The position numbers were made by a program, and so were the translations under genes. From assembly GCA_002492465.1 (NCBI GenBank), contig DKYT01000002.1:1-30865 (forward strand): DNA of 30,865 nucleotides, written 5' to 3'. Shown one piece after another: positions 7,301 to 15,313 of this stretch (the first letter of the stretch is position 1; the number at the start of each line of letters is the position of its first letter). The notes under the pieces were generated by a model. That model was not told the DNA's origin. It saw nothing but the letters and a program-made list of their open reading frames with translations, and did no database searches. Source of the stretch: Lachnospiraceae bacterium UBA7093 (GTDB lineage: Bacteria; Bacillota; Clostridia; Lachnospirales; Lachnospiraceae).

Positions 7301-8374
7301 ATGAAGGAAAAAGTGGTGGTAGGCATGTCCGGAGGGGTGGATTCCTCTGTGGCGGCAGTTCTTTTAAAAGAACAGGGGTATGATGTGATAGGGGTTACCA
7401 TGCAGATCTGGCAGGAGGAAGACCCGGTTCTGGCGGAAGAGAACGGGGGCTGCTGCGGGTTATCCGCTGTGGAGGATGCAAGGAGAGTTGCCAGGACAAT
7501 TGGGATACCTTATTATGTAATGAATTTCAAGAAAGAATTTAAGGAGAAGGTGATCGATTATTTTGTATCAGAATACTTATCCGGCAGGACGCCCAATCCT
7601 TGTATTGCCTGCAACCGTTATGTGAAATGGGAATCGCTTCTTGCACGCAGCCTTGGGATCGGAGCGGACTTTGTTGCCACCGGTCATTATGCCAGGGTGG
7701 AGCGGCTCCCAAACGGAAGATATGCGATTCGCAATTCCGTTACGGCAAAGAAGGATCAGACCTATGCTCTCTATAATTTGACCCAATTTCAGCTTGCCCA
7801 TACCCTGATGCCGGTGGGAGAATATACCAAAGAAGAGATCAGGGAAATTGCGGAACAAAATCATCTGCCGATTGCCTCCAAACCGGACAGTCAGGACATT
7901 TGCTTTGTGCCCGATGGGGATTACGCAGGGTTCATTGCCAGAGAGGCGCCGGAGCGTGTGCCGGGAGAAGGAAACTTTGTGTCCCGGGATGGGAAGGTAC
8001 TGGGCGTCCATAAAGGAATTACCCATTATACGGTAGGACAGCGAAAGGGACTTGGACTTTCCATGGGACATCCGGTTTTTGTATCGGCGCTTCGTCCGGA
8101 TACCAATGAGGTGGTAATCAGCGATCAGGATGTGTTTCAGACAGAGCTTGTGTGTAACCACGTAAATTATATGGGAATGGAGGATCTGAAAAAGCCCCGC
8201 AGATTGTGGGCGAAGGTCCGCTATGCGCATAAGGGCGAGTGGTGCAGGGCGTATGAAGAAGAGGGCGGAAGAATACGGGTCATTTTCGAGCATCCTGTGC
8301 GCGCGGTTACGCCGGGGCAGGCAGTGGTGTTTTATGATGGGGAATATGTAATGGGCGGCGGTATTATTCTGTAG
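7301..8374 (+). CDS. mnmA: tRNA-specific 2-thiouridylase MnmA
   Basis: The 357-residue enzyme thiolates U34 of Glu, Gln and Lys tRNAs using ATP activation and persulfide sulfur. The PP-loop GMSGGVDSS is near residues 8-16. The catalytic cysteine pair is C101 (in NPCIACN) and C201 (in DSQDICFVPDGDY), at the expected spacing. TGHYARV and YTVGQRKGLG are further family motifs. A GTG at 7274 also opens the frame, but AAAGGA at 7291-7296 and the usual MnmA N-terminus favour ATG 7301. It sits 36 bases behind nifU, so the local desulfurase is its likely sulfur donor, as in other Firmicutes that lack the Tus relay. A GC-rich hairpin overlaps its stop. Confidence 0.96.
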   Translation: MKEKVVVGMSGGVDSSVAAVLLKEQGYDVIGVTMQIWQEEDPVLAEENGGCCGLSAVEDARRVARTIGIPYYVMNFKKEFKEKVIDYFVSEYLSGRTPNPCIACNRYVKWESLLARSLGIGADFVATGHYARVERLPNGRYAIRNSVTAKKDQTYALYNLTQFQLAHTLMPVGEYTKEEIREIAEQNHLPIASKPDSQDICFVPDGDYAGFIAREAPERVPGEGNFVSRDGKVLGVHKGITHYTVGQRKGLGLSMGHPVFVSALRPDTNEVVISDQDVFQTELVCNHVNYMGMEDLKKPRRLWAKVRYAHKGEWCRAYEEEGGRIRVIFEHPVRAVTPGQAVVFYDGEYVMGGGIIL

Positions 8375-8389
8375 CGGAAAACCGCCGCC
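8354..8389 (+). terminator. GC-rich hairpin across the mnmA stop, possible end-of-operon structure
   Basis: GGCGGCGGT (8354-8362) pairs perfectly with ACCGCCGCC (8381-8389) around an 18-base loop that includes the mnmA stop codon. No U tract follows, so it is not a clean intrinsic terminator. It may stabilise the mRNA 3' end or separate the operon from the convergent phosphatase gene. Confidence 0.4.
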
Positions 8390-8403
8390 TGAAGGGCATA
8401 GGG

Positions 8404-9219
8404 CTAAATCCGGTGGAATTCCGGCGTGCGTTTTTCAAAGGTAGCATAGTAGCGGAACCCGCAGTCCGTCAGAAGCTGGGCGGCACGGTCGAATCCCCTG
8501 GCAACAGACTGGGGATCGTGGGCGTCGGATCCCACGGTAATCAACTCGCCCCCCAGCTTCCGGTATCGGCGCAGAAGCTCGGTGCAGGGATTTAATTCCT
8601 TAAGGCCGTAGCCAATGGCGCCGGTATTGATTTCCAGACCTTTTTCCTTTTCCATCAGGGTTTCCAGGATTCGGTCGAAGATATCCCTGTATTTGTCGTA
8701 GCAGTAATCTGCATCCTTATTTTTCCCGTAGCGGACCACATAATCCAGATGTCCGTAAACGTCAAAGTTCCCAAAGGCACGAAGGTTATCCAGGATGGAT
8801 GAAAAGTACTCCCTGTATGCCTCCTCATCGGAGCGTCCTTCATAGAAGGAAGGGTAGTAGGGATCCTTTTTGTTGCAAAGGTGGGAGGATGCAATGATGA
8901 AATCAAAGTCATAGCTTTTGGCATAAATGGAAAGCTCCCGGCGAAGGTGAGGCTGAACGCCCAGCTCTACGCCGAAAAGCAGCTGTATCTGCGAGGCATA
9001 TTTTTCTTTAAGGCGGGCAAGCTCGTAGAGATAGGAATCGGTATTCAGCTCGAACATGCCCTCCTCCTCTGGATCGGGATAGGGAAAATCCGGATCCATA
9101 TGCTCTGTGAAACACATATGGGTCAGTCCCAGCTGGATTCCTTTTAAGATCATATCCTCCATAGGTGCGGAGGAGTCTCCCGAATAGGAGGAATGTAAAT
9201 GGTAGTCTGCTCTGATCAT
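8404..9219 (-). CDS. PHP-domain phosphoesterase, histidinol-phosphatase (HisJ/HisK) family
   Basis: The 271-residue protein is a PHP-fold metal-dependent phosphatase. Metal ligands are visible in order: HLH (H7, H9) in DYHLHSSYSGD, TEH (H40), SSH in the middle, GHLDYV, and GSDAHDP near the C-terminus. Length and motif order fit HisJ-type histidinol-phosphate phosphatase, which carries out the penultimate step of histidine synthesis in Firmicutes. No other his genes are nearby, so it could instead be a PHP enzyme of other specificity. The start has AGGAGA about ten bases upstream on the minus strand. It is divergent from the gap promoter region; the 9220-9500 gap is AT-rich apart from a GC palindrome (9253-9262). 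Confidence 0.85.
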   Translation of the reverse strand: MIRADYHLHSSYSGDSSAPMEDMILKGIQLGLTHMCFTEHMDPDFPYPDPEEEGMFELNTDSYLYELARLKEKYASQIQLLFGVELGVQPHLRRELSIYAKSYDFDFIIASSHLCNKKDPYYPSFYEGRSDEEAYREYFSSILDNLRAFGNFDVYGHLDYVVRYGKNKDADYCYDKYRDIFDRILETLMEKEKGLEINTGAIGYGLKELNPCTELLRRYRKLGGELITVGSDAHDPQSVARGFDRAAQLLTDCGFRYYATFEKRTPEFHRI

Positions 9220-9388
9220 GGCAATTCTTGTCTCCTGTCGTTGGTTTGCAATGCGCCGGCGCGCCGCTTATATATGTTTTATTTTAGCGGATTTAAATAT
9301 AAAATACAATGTAATGTAAAAGAAAGAAGGGAAATATAAAAAGATTATTAAATCTTTTCGCAAAAAAGAATTATTTTTCAATTACATC

Positions 9389-9417
9389 TTGCACTTTTAG
9401 GACAAATTAGGTAAAAT
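9389..9417 (+). promoter_or_regulatory. Sigma-A-type promoter upstream of gap
   Basis: TTGCAC (9389-9394), a 17-base spacer and TAAAAT (9412-9417) give a good match about 84 bases before the gap start, leaving a 5' leader of roughly 75-80 bases. A weaker candidate starts at TTGTCA (9436-9441). Confidence 0.55.
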
Positions 9418-9500
9418 AATCCTGCTGATAAAATTTTGTCAATCTGAAAGGGTTGCAAAATTAAGATAAAATAATTATTCAATTTTAGGAGGAAACTAAA

Positions 9501-10514
9501 ATGGCAGTAAGAGTAGCAATCAATGGTTTTGGCCGTATTGGTCGTCTTGCATTCAGACAGATGTTTGATGCAGAAGGTTATGAAGTAGTAGCAATCAACG
9601 ACTTGACAAGTCCTGAGATGCTTGCACACTTATTAAAGTATGATACAGCACAGGGCAGATACAAATACGCAGACAGCGTATCCTACGGAGAGGATTCCAT
9701 CACAGTAAACGGAAAGACCATCACAATCTACAAGGAAGCAGACGCTAAGAACCTTCCTTGGGGAGAATTAAAGGTAGACGTTGTTCTTGAATGTACAGGT
9801 TTCTATACCTCCAAGGAAAAAGCAAGCGCACACATTGCAGCTGGCGCTCGTAAGGTTGTTATTTCCGCACCTGCAGGAAATGATCTTCCTACCATCGTTT
9901 ACAATGTAAACCACAAGACCTTGAAGGCTGAGGATACTGTTATTTCTGCAGCTTCCTGTACAACAAACTGCCTGGCTCCTATGGCTAAGGCTCTGAATGA
10001 TCTTGCTCCTATCATGAGCGGCATCATGACAACAGTTCACGCTTACACAGGCGATCAGATGATCCTTGACGGACCTCAGAGAAAGGGCGACAAGAGAAGA
10101 AGCCGTGCAGGCGCTCAGAATATCGTTCCCAACTCAACAGGTGCAGCTAAGGCAATCGGTCTTGTTATTCCTGAACTGAACGGCAAGCTGATCGGTTCCG
10201 CACAGCGTGTTCCTACTCCTACAGGTTCTACAACCATCCTGATCGCAGTAGTAAAAGGACAGGTTACCAAAGAGCAGATCAACGACGCTATGAAAGCGGC
10301 TGCTACAGAGTCCTTCGGATACAATACAGATGAGATCGTATCCTCCGACGTAATCGGCAGCACCTTCGGTTCCATCTTCGATGCTACACAGACAATGGTA
10401 GCTCCTATGGAAGACGGCAATACACAGGTACAGGTTGTATCCTGGTATGACAACGAGAATTCTTACACAAGCCAGATGGTAAGAACAATCAAATACTTCT
10501 CAGAGTTAGCATAA
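9501..10514 (+). CDS. gap: Glyceraldehyde-3-phosphate dehydrogenase, type I
   Basis: The 337-residue enzyme oxidises glyceraldehyde-3-phosphate to 1,3-bisphosphoglycerate with NAD. The N-terminus INGFGRIGR is the dinucleotide-binding loop, and Asp34 (AINDLTS) indicates NAD preference. The catalytic pair is C153 (SAASCTTNCLAP) and H180 (TTVHAYTGDQ). AGGAGG lies eight bases before the ATG. Codon choice is visibly more biased than in neighbouring genes (for example repeated CCT, GCA and AAG), as expected for a very highly expressed gene. It heads the glycolytic run gap-pgk-tpiA, separated from pgk by a strong hairpin that may uncouple transcript levels. No CggR-type repressor gene precedes it. 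Confidence 0.98.
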   Translation: MAVRVAINGFGRIGRLAFRQMFDAEGYEVVAINDLTSPEMLAHLLKYDTAQGRYKYADSVSYGEDSITVNGKTITIYKEADAKNLPWGELKVDVVLECTGFYTSKEKASAHIAAGARKVVISAPAGNDLPTIVYNVNHKTLKAEDTVISAASCTTNCLAPMAKALNDLAPIMSGIMTTVHAYTGDQMILDGPQRKGDKRRSRAGAQNIVPNSTGAAKAIGLVIPELNGKLIGSAQRVPTPTGSTTILIAVVKGQVTKEQINDAMKAAATESFGYNTDEIVSSDVIGSTFGSIFDATQTMVAPMEDGNTQVQVVSWYDNENSYTSQMVRTIKYFSELA

Positions 10515-10548
10515 GCGACTCGCCTACAGCAAAGTCAGGGAAGACCTT

Positions 10549-10583
10549 AAGGGTCCGGTCTTATGGACCGGACCCTTGTTTGA
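10549..10583 (+). terminator. Intercistronic hairpin between gap and pgk
   Basis: A perfect 12-bp stem pairs 10549-10560 with 10566-10577 around a 5-base loop. It is GC-rich at its centre (GGGTCCGG) and is followed by GTTTG. It is a good partial terminator or 3'-end stabiliser that would make gap mRNA exceed pgk mRNA. Confidence 0.7.
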
Positions 10584-10617
10584 TGTAAATAAACCAATTT
10601 AAATGGAGGAAATAATC

Positions 10618-11844
10618 ATGGGATTAAACAAAAAATCAGTTGATGATATTAACGTGGCTGGCAAGCGCGTACTTGTAAGATGTGATTTTAACGTACCTCT
10701 TAAGAACGGTGAGATTACCGATGAGACACGTATCGTTGCGGCACTGCCTACTATTAAGAAGCTGCTTGCCGATGGCGGCAAGGTAATTCTCTGCTCTCAT
10801 TTAGGCAAGGTGAAAAACGGTCCCAACGAAGGAGAATCCTTAGCGCCTGTTGCAAAGAGACTTTCTGAGAAGCTGGGCAAGGAAGTGAATTTCGTTGCCG
10901 ACTACAATGTAACAGGAGAGGCAGCAACCGCAGCAGTTGCCGCTATGAAGGACGGGGATGTGGTACTTCTCCAGAATACCCGTTTCCGTGGTAAAGAAGA
11001 GACTAAGAACGGCGAAGAATTCAGCAAAGAGCTTGCAGATCTTGCAGACGTTTATGTATGCGATGCTTTCGGTTCTTCTCATAGAGCGCATGCATCGGTT
11101 GCAGGAGTAACCGAATTCATCCGCGCAAAAGGCGGAGAATGTGCGGTAGGCTATTTGATGCAGAAGGAAATCGACTTCCTTGGCAATGCAGTGGAAAATC
11201 CTGTGAGACCTTTCGTTGCAATCCTTGGCGGTGCAAAGGTTGCAGATAAGCTGAACGTAATCAATAACCTCCTTGAGAAGTGCGATACCCTGATTATCGG
11301 CGGCGGTATGGCGTTTACCTTCTTAAAGGCACAGGGCTATGAGATCGGAAAATCCTTAGTGGATGATGAAAAGCTTGATTATTGTAAAGAAATGATGGAG
11401 AAGGCGGAAAAGCTTGGCAAGAAGCTGCTGCTTCCTATCGATACTACGGTAGCTGCCGCTTTCCCGGATCCCATTGACGGACCCATCGAGGTGGAAGTGG
11501 TTGACGCCGACAAGATTCCTGCCGATATGGAAGGACTTGACATTGGAACCAAGACGGCGGAGCTTTATGCAGATGCTGTGAAATCCGCCAAGACCGTTGT
11601 ATGGAACGGACCTATGGGCGTATTTGAGAATCCTACCCTTGCCAAGGGCACTATTGCAGTGGCAAAATCTCTTGCTGAGACAGATGCAACCACCATCATC
11701 GGCGGCGGCGATTCTGCGGCAGCTGTAAACCAGTTGGGCTTTGCAGATAAGATGAGCCATATTTCCACAGGCGGCGGCGCTTCTCTTGAGTTCTTAGAGG
11801 GCAAGGAACTGCCGGGCGTGGTAGCGGCGGACAACAAGAAATAA
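10618..11844 (+). CDS. pgk: Phosphoglycerate kinase
   Basis: The 408-residue enzyme transfers phosphate from 1,3-bisphosphoglycerate to ADP. The substrate-side motif VLVRCDFNVP begins near residue 18, and SHLG and NTRFRG follow. The nucleotide-side motifs VWNGPMGVFE, GGGDSAAAV and STGGGASLEFLEG lie in the C-terminal domain. An in-frame ATG at 10603 exists, but GGAGGA at 10605-10610 lies downstream of it and at correct spacing from ATG 10618, so 10618 is the start. It lies between two strong hairpin regions, so a discrete pgk message is possible. Confidence 0.98.
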   Translation: MGLNKKSVDDINVAGKRVLVRCDFNVPLKNGEITDETRIVAALPTIKKLLADGGKVILCSHLGKVKNGPNEGESLAPVAKRLSEKLGKEVNFVADYNVTGEAATAAVAAMKDGDVVLLQNTRFRGKEETKNGEEFSKELADLADVYVCDAFGSSHRAHASVAGVTEFIRAKGGECAVGYLMQKEIDFLGNAVENPVRPFVAILGGAKVADKLNVINNLLEKCDTLIIGGGMAFTFLKAQGYEIGKSLVDDEKLDYCKEMMEKAEKLGKKLLLPIDTTVAAAFPDPIDGPIEVEVVDADKIPADMEGLDIGTKTAELYADAVKSAKTVVWNGPMGVFENPTLAKGTIAVAKSLAETDATTIIGGGDSAAAVNQLGFADKMSHISTGGGASLEFLEGKELPGVVAADNKK

Positions 11845-11885
11845 AGTAATTCTAAGCTGATGAAAGACATCAGCTAAGAATTACT
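11845..11885 (+). terminator. 18-bp-stem hairpin immediately after pgk
   Basis: Bases 11845-11862 pair with 11868-11885 with a single mismatch and a 5-base loop, starting at the first base after the pgk stop. No long U tract follows directly. It is probably an mRNA stabiliser, processing structure or partial terminator. Confidence 0.6.
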
Positions 11886-11898
11886 AAGTTATTTCTAA

Positions 11899-11925
11899 GA
11901 AGAATGGCTCGAAGAGCCATTCTTC
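11899..11925 (+). terminator. Second perfect 12-bp hairpin between pgk and tpiA
   Basis: GAAGAATGGCTC (11899-11910) pairs perfectly with GAGCCATTCTTC (11914-11925) around the 3-base loop GAA. Only 13 bases separate it from the hairpin before it. No T-run follows, so termination would be partial at best. Confidence 0.55.
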
Positions 11926-11976
11926 AAAGGTATGACAAGATAGGATAAGTGTATGAATAGATAAGGAGAAATGATA

Positions 11977-12726
11977 ATGGCAAGAAGGAAAATTGTGGCA
12001 GGCAACTGGAAGATGAATATGACGCCCAGTCAGGCTGTTGCCTTATGTGATGAATTAAAGGATCTGGTGAAATCAGACGAGGTAGACGTAGTTTACTGCG
12101 TACCTGCAATTGACATTGTTCCCGTTGTGGAAGCGGTAAAGGGAACCAACGTTGAGGTGGGCGCGGAAAATATGTACTTTGAGGAAAAGGGCGCTTACAC
12201 AGGAGAGATTTCCGCTGCGATGCTGGTAGATGCAGGGGTTAAGTATGTGATCATCGGACACTCTGAGAGACGCGACTACTTCAAGGAGGACGACGCTCTG
12301 TTAAATAAGAAGGTGAAAAAGGCGCTGGAAGCAGGGCTTACACCGATTCTCTGCTGCGGCGAGACCTTAGGGCAGAGAGAGATGGGCATTACCCTTGACT
12401 GGATCCGTATGCAGATCAAGTCCGATCTTGTGGGTGTGACCGCTAAGCAGGTGGCTTCCATGGTGATTGCTTACGAGCCGATCTGGGCAATCGGAACGGG
12501 TAAGACAGCTACCACCGAGCAGGCGCAGGAGGTATGTAAAGCAATCCGCGACTGTATCGCAGAGGTTTATGATGCAGCGACAGCAGAAGCAGTCCGCATT
12601 CAGTATGGCGGTTCTGTAAATGCAGGAAACGCGGCTGAGCTTTTTGCACAGCCTGACATTGACGGCGGTCTGGTAGGCGGCGCTTCTCTTAAGGCTGATT
12701 TTGGCAAGATTGTAAATTACAAATAA
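11977..12726 (+). CDS. tpiA: Triosephosphate isomerase
   Basis: The 249-residue TIM barrel interconverts dihydroxyacetone phosphate and glyceraldehyde-3-phosphate. Catalytic residues are Lys12 (GNWKMN), His95 (IIGHSERR) and Glu167 (AYEPIWAIGTGK, which includes the mobile loop 6). YGGSV and GLVGGASL near the C-terminus bind phosphate. An ATG lies at 11971, but AAGGAG at 11963-11968 is only two bases from it and eight bases from ATG 11977, and MARRKIVAGNWKMN is the standard start. It is the last member of the contiguous gap-pgk-tpiA set. Confidence 0.98.
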   Translation: MARRKIVAGNWKMNMTPSQAVALCDELKDLVKSDEVDVVYCVPAIDIVPVVEAVKGTNVEVGAENMYFEEKGAYTGEISAAMLVDAGVKYVIIGHSERRDYFKEDDALLNKKVKKALEAGLTPILCCGETLGQREMGITLDWIRMQIKSDLVGVTAKQVASMVIAYEPIWAIGTGKTATTEQAQEVCKAIRDCIAEVYDAATAEAVRIQYGGSVNAGNAAELFAQPDIDGGLVGGASLKADFGKIVNYK

Positions 12727-12783
12727 GCGTATTTCAAAAGGATATTTGAAGATACAAGGATATGAATCATACACATTTGATGG

Positions 12784-12814
12784 AATCAGCAGGGGTGTTA
12801 TGCCGCTGCTGATT
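12784..12814 (+). terminator. Hairpin between tpiA and the GT2 gene
   Basis: AATCAGCAG (12784-12792) pairs with CTGCTGATT (12806-12814). No T-run follows, so it is at best a weak terminator or attenuator separating the glycolytic genes from the envelope genes. Confidence 0.35.
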
Positions 12815-12848
12815 TCCATGCTGTACAGCGAATGGAAGGAGAGTCTTC

Positions 12849-13802
12849 ATGGGAAATATTTTGTACCTTGTAATCCCCTGTTATAACGAGGAGGAGGCGC
12901 TTCCTGTAACGTCGGCGCGTCTTCAGGAGAAAATGTACAAATTAATCAACGAAAATAAAATCCATGCAAAAAGCCGCATTATTTTTGTGAACGACGGGTC
13001 TGGGGACAAAACATGGGACTTAATCCAGGAGCTTCACCAAAAGGATAAGCTTTTTGGCGGTATCAATTTAAGCAGAAACAGAGGACATCAAAACGCTCTT
13101 CTTGCCGGACTTTTGACAGTGCGGGAATATGCGGATATGGTGATTTCCATGGATGCGGATCTCCAGGACGACATAGACGCCATAGATGAGATGATTGAAA
13201 AATACAAAAACGGAATTGATATTGTATACGGGGTGAGAAGCAGCCGGGGGAAGGATACCTTATTTAAAAAGGCAACGGCGGAGGGATTCTATAAAATAAT
13301 CAACCATTTGGGAGGAAATACGGTATTTAATCATGCAGATTACCGCCTTATGAGCAAGCGGGCGATTGAAGGGCTGGCACAGTACGGCGAGGTAAATCTT
13401 TTTCTGAGGGGAATTGTGCCCATGATCGGCTACCCCACGGATGTGGTTTACTATGAGCGGGGAGAGAGACTTGCAGGGAAAAGCAAATATCCCCTTGGCA
13501 AAATGCTGTCCTTTGCGGTGGAAGGCATTACATCTTTAAGTATCAAGCCCATCAGGATGATAACATTTCTCGGCTTTTTCATTTTTCTGATCAGTATCGG
13601 TATGCTCATATACAGCTTTGTGCGGCATTTTATGGGAGCTACCATTGTAGGGTGGACAACGCTTATGGTTTCCCTGTGGGCGATCGGCGGTTTGATCTTA
13701 TTGTCCCTTGGGGTGGTAGGAGAATATATTGGGAAAATTTATCTCGAAACAAAGGCAAGACCGAGATTTATAATAGAACGGTTTTTAAACGATGAAAATT
13801 AA
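12849..13802 (+). CDS. Glycosyltransferase family 2, polyprenyl-phosphate sugar transferase (GtrB/DPM1-like)
   Basis: The 317-residue protein has a GT-A domain with YLVIPCYNEEE at the start, FVNDGSGDKT (47-56) and the metal-binding DADLQDD (102-108). The family-specific RGERLAGKSKYPLGKM stretch is at about 204-219. Two C-terminal transmembrane helices follow (about 236-258 and 268-293), then a short basic tail. This is the layout of enzymes that load a sugar from a nucleotide donor onto undecaprenyl phosphate on the cytoplasmic face. The product would feed GT-C enzymes after flipping, and several such membrane proteins are encoded further along. No GtrA-type small flippase is adjacent. AAGGAGAG precedes the start. 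It is five bases from the helicase gene, so an operon runs on from here. Confidence 0.92.
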   Translation: MGNILYLVIPCYNEEEALPVTSARLQEKMYKLINENKIHAKSRIIFVNDGSGDKTWDLIQELHQKDKLFGGINLSRNRGHQNALLAGLLTVREYADMVISMDADLQDDIDAIDEMIEKYKNGIDIVYGVRSSRGKDTLFKKATAEGFYKIINHLGGNTVFNHADYRLMSKRAIEGLAQYGEVNLFLRGIVPMIGYPTDVVYYERGERLAGKSKYPLGKMLSFAVEGITSLSIKPIRMITFLGFFIFLISIGMLIYSFVRHFMGATIVGWTTLMVSLWAIGGLILLSLGVVGEYIGKIYLETKARPRFIIERFLNDEN

Positions 13803-13807
13803 AAAGA

Positions 13808-15301
13808 ATGGATGGTAAAAAATTGGAAAATCAACAACAGGAAATGGATACAAAATTAAGATACAGCGATTCCGGCATACATCCGGATATTTTAAAGGCA
13901 GTGGAGGAGATGGGGTTTGAAACCATGACGCCCATTCAGGAACAGGCGATTCCCATTCTGCTGGAGGGGAAGGATGTGATCGGACAGGCGCAGACAGGCA
14001 CAGGAAAAACCGCCGCGTTTGCAATTCCAATGATCCAGAATGTGGATCCCCAGCTGAAAAAGCCCCAGGGCATTATTTTATGTCCTACCAGGGAGCTTGC
14101 CATGCAGGCGGCGGAGGAAATTCGGAAGCTGACGAAATATATGCATGGCATCAAAGTGCTTCCGGTTTATGGAGGACAGGATATCGGCAGACAGATCAGG
14201 GCGCTCAGCCAGGGAGTACAGATCATTGTAGGTACCCCGGGGCGTGTAATGGACCATTTGAGACGTCATACCATTAAAACGAAATGCATCAAAATGATCG
14301 TCCTGGACGAGGCGGATGAGATGCTGAATATGGGATTCCGCGAGGACATTGAAACGGTTCTTGCAGATATGCCCAAGGAGCATCAAATGGCGCTGTTTTC
14401 AGCTACCATGCCGCAGGCGATTCTGGATATTACGGGAACCTATCAGAAAAATGCGGTTTATATCAAAATGACGCCCAGAGAAATTACGGTGGCGGCGATT
14501 AAGCAGGCATATTACAGGGTGGCAAAGCGGGATAAAGGGGAAGCGCTTTGCAGACTTCTTGATTATTATCAGCCTGAAAGAAGCCTGATCTTTTGTAATA
14601 CCAAGAGAATGGTGGATGAGATTACCGGTATGCTGAAGGAAAGAGGCTACGAGGCGGAGGGGCTTCACGGGGATCTTTCCCAGGGACAGAGAGATACGGT
14701 TATGAATCTCTTCAGAAACGGCAGATGCGCTATTCTTGCGGCAACGGACGTTGCGGCAAGAGGCATCGATGTGAGCGGAGTGGATGCAGTGTTTAATTAT
14801 GATGTGCCCGAGGATATTGAATACTACGTGCACAGAATCGGAAGAACAGGAAGAGCGGGAAGGAAAGGAAGAGCCTTTACCCTGATTTCCGGCAGAGAGA
14901 TTTTCAAGATCAGGGATATTGAGAGAGTATGCCATACCACCATCCGGGAGAGAAAGATTCCCACCGCCTCAGATATTACCAAGGTGAAATCCGGAAAGCT
15001 CTATGGAGAAGCCATGCAGATTATGGAGGAGAGGGATCTTTCCGACATCAAAAAATCTATTCAGCGCGCCGCAGAGGAGAACGGATTTTCTGTTCTGGAT
15101 CTTGCCGCCGCATTCATGCAGATGAATATGGGAGACGAACCTAAGGAAATCGAGGAAGAAAAGCCCTATTTTGAAAGAAACAGAAGAGGCGGAGGAGCAG
15201 GAAAAGGCGGAAGACGGGAAAGAATGGAGAGAAACAGTAAAAGTAAAAAACCCTTCCTGCCCAAAAAAGGAGATTTCAAAAAGAACAGTAAAAGGCGTTA
15301 A
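13808..15301 (+). CDS. DEAD-box ATP-dependent RNA helicase
   Basis: The 497-residue protein has all core motifs: Q motif with TPIQ (about 41-44), motif I AQTGTGKT (61-68), PTRELA (93-98), TPGR (143-146), DEAD (167-170), SAT (198-200), and motif VI HRIGRTGRAG (342-351). After the two RecA-like domains comes a 100-residue extension ending in an RG/K-rich tail (NRRGGGAGKGGRRER, then a Lys-rich end) that would bind RNA. It resembles the CshA/DeaD group, which acts in mRNA decay and ribosome assembly, often at low temperature. The start is uncertain: ATG 13808 lacks a good RBS, and ATG 13844 has only GG two bases upstream. Coupling to the preceding stop at 13802 favours 13808. Confidence 0.95.
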   Translation: MDGKKLENQQQEMDTKLRYSDSGIHPDILKAVEEMGFETMTPIQEQAIPILLEGKDVIGQAQTGTGKTAAFAIPMIQNVDPQLKKPQGIILCPTRELAMQAAEEIRKLTKYMHGIKVLPVYGGQDIGRQIRALSQGVQIIVGTPGRVMDHLRRHTIKTKCIKMIVLDEADEMLNMGFREDIETVLADMPKEHQMALFSATMPQAILDITGTYQKNAVYIKMTPREITVAAIKQAYYRVAKRDKGEALCRLLDYYQPERSLIFCNTKRMVDEITGMLKERGYEAEGLHGDLSQGQRDTVMNLFRNGRCAILAATDVAARGIDVSGVDAVFNYDVPEDIEYYVHRIGRTGRAGRKGRAFTLISGREIFKIRDIERVCHTTIRERKIPTASDITKVKSGKLYGEAMQIMEERDLSDIKKSIQRAAEENGFSVLDLAAAFMQMNMGDEPKEIEEEKPYFERNRRGGGAGKGGRRERMERNSKSKKPFLPKKGDFKKNSKRR

Positions 15302-15313
15302 GGGAAGGTTTAT

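Noticed and set aside
7577..8293. 238-codon minus-strand open frame inside mnmA
   Set aside because: It is antisense to an unambiguous enzyme, has no motif and lacks a promoter or RBS.
10603..10617. Upstream in-frame ATG for pgk
   Set aside because: The RBS GGAGGA lies downstream of this ATG, so it cannot serve it.
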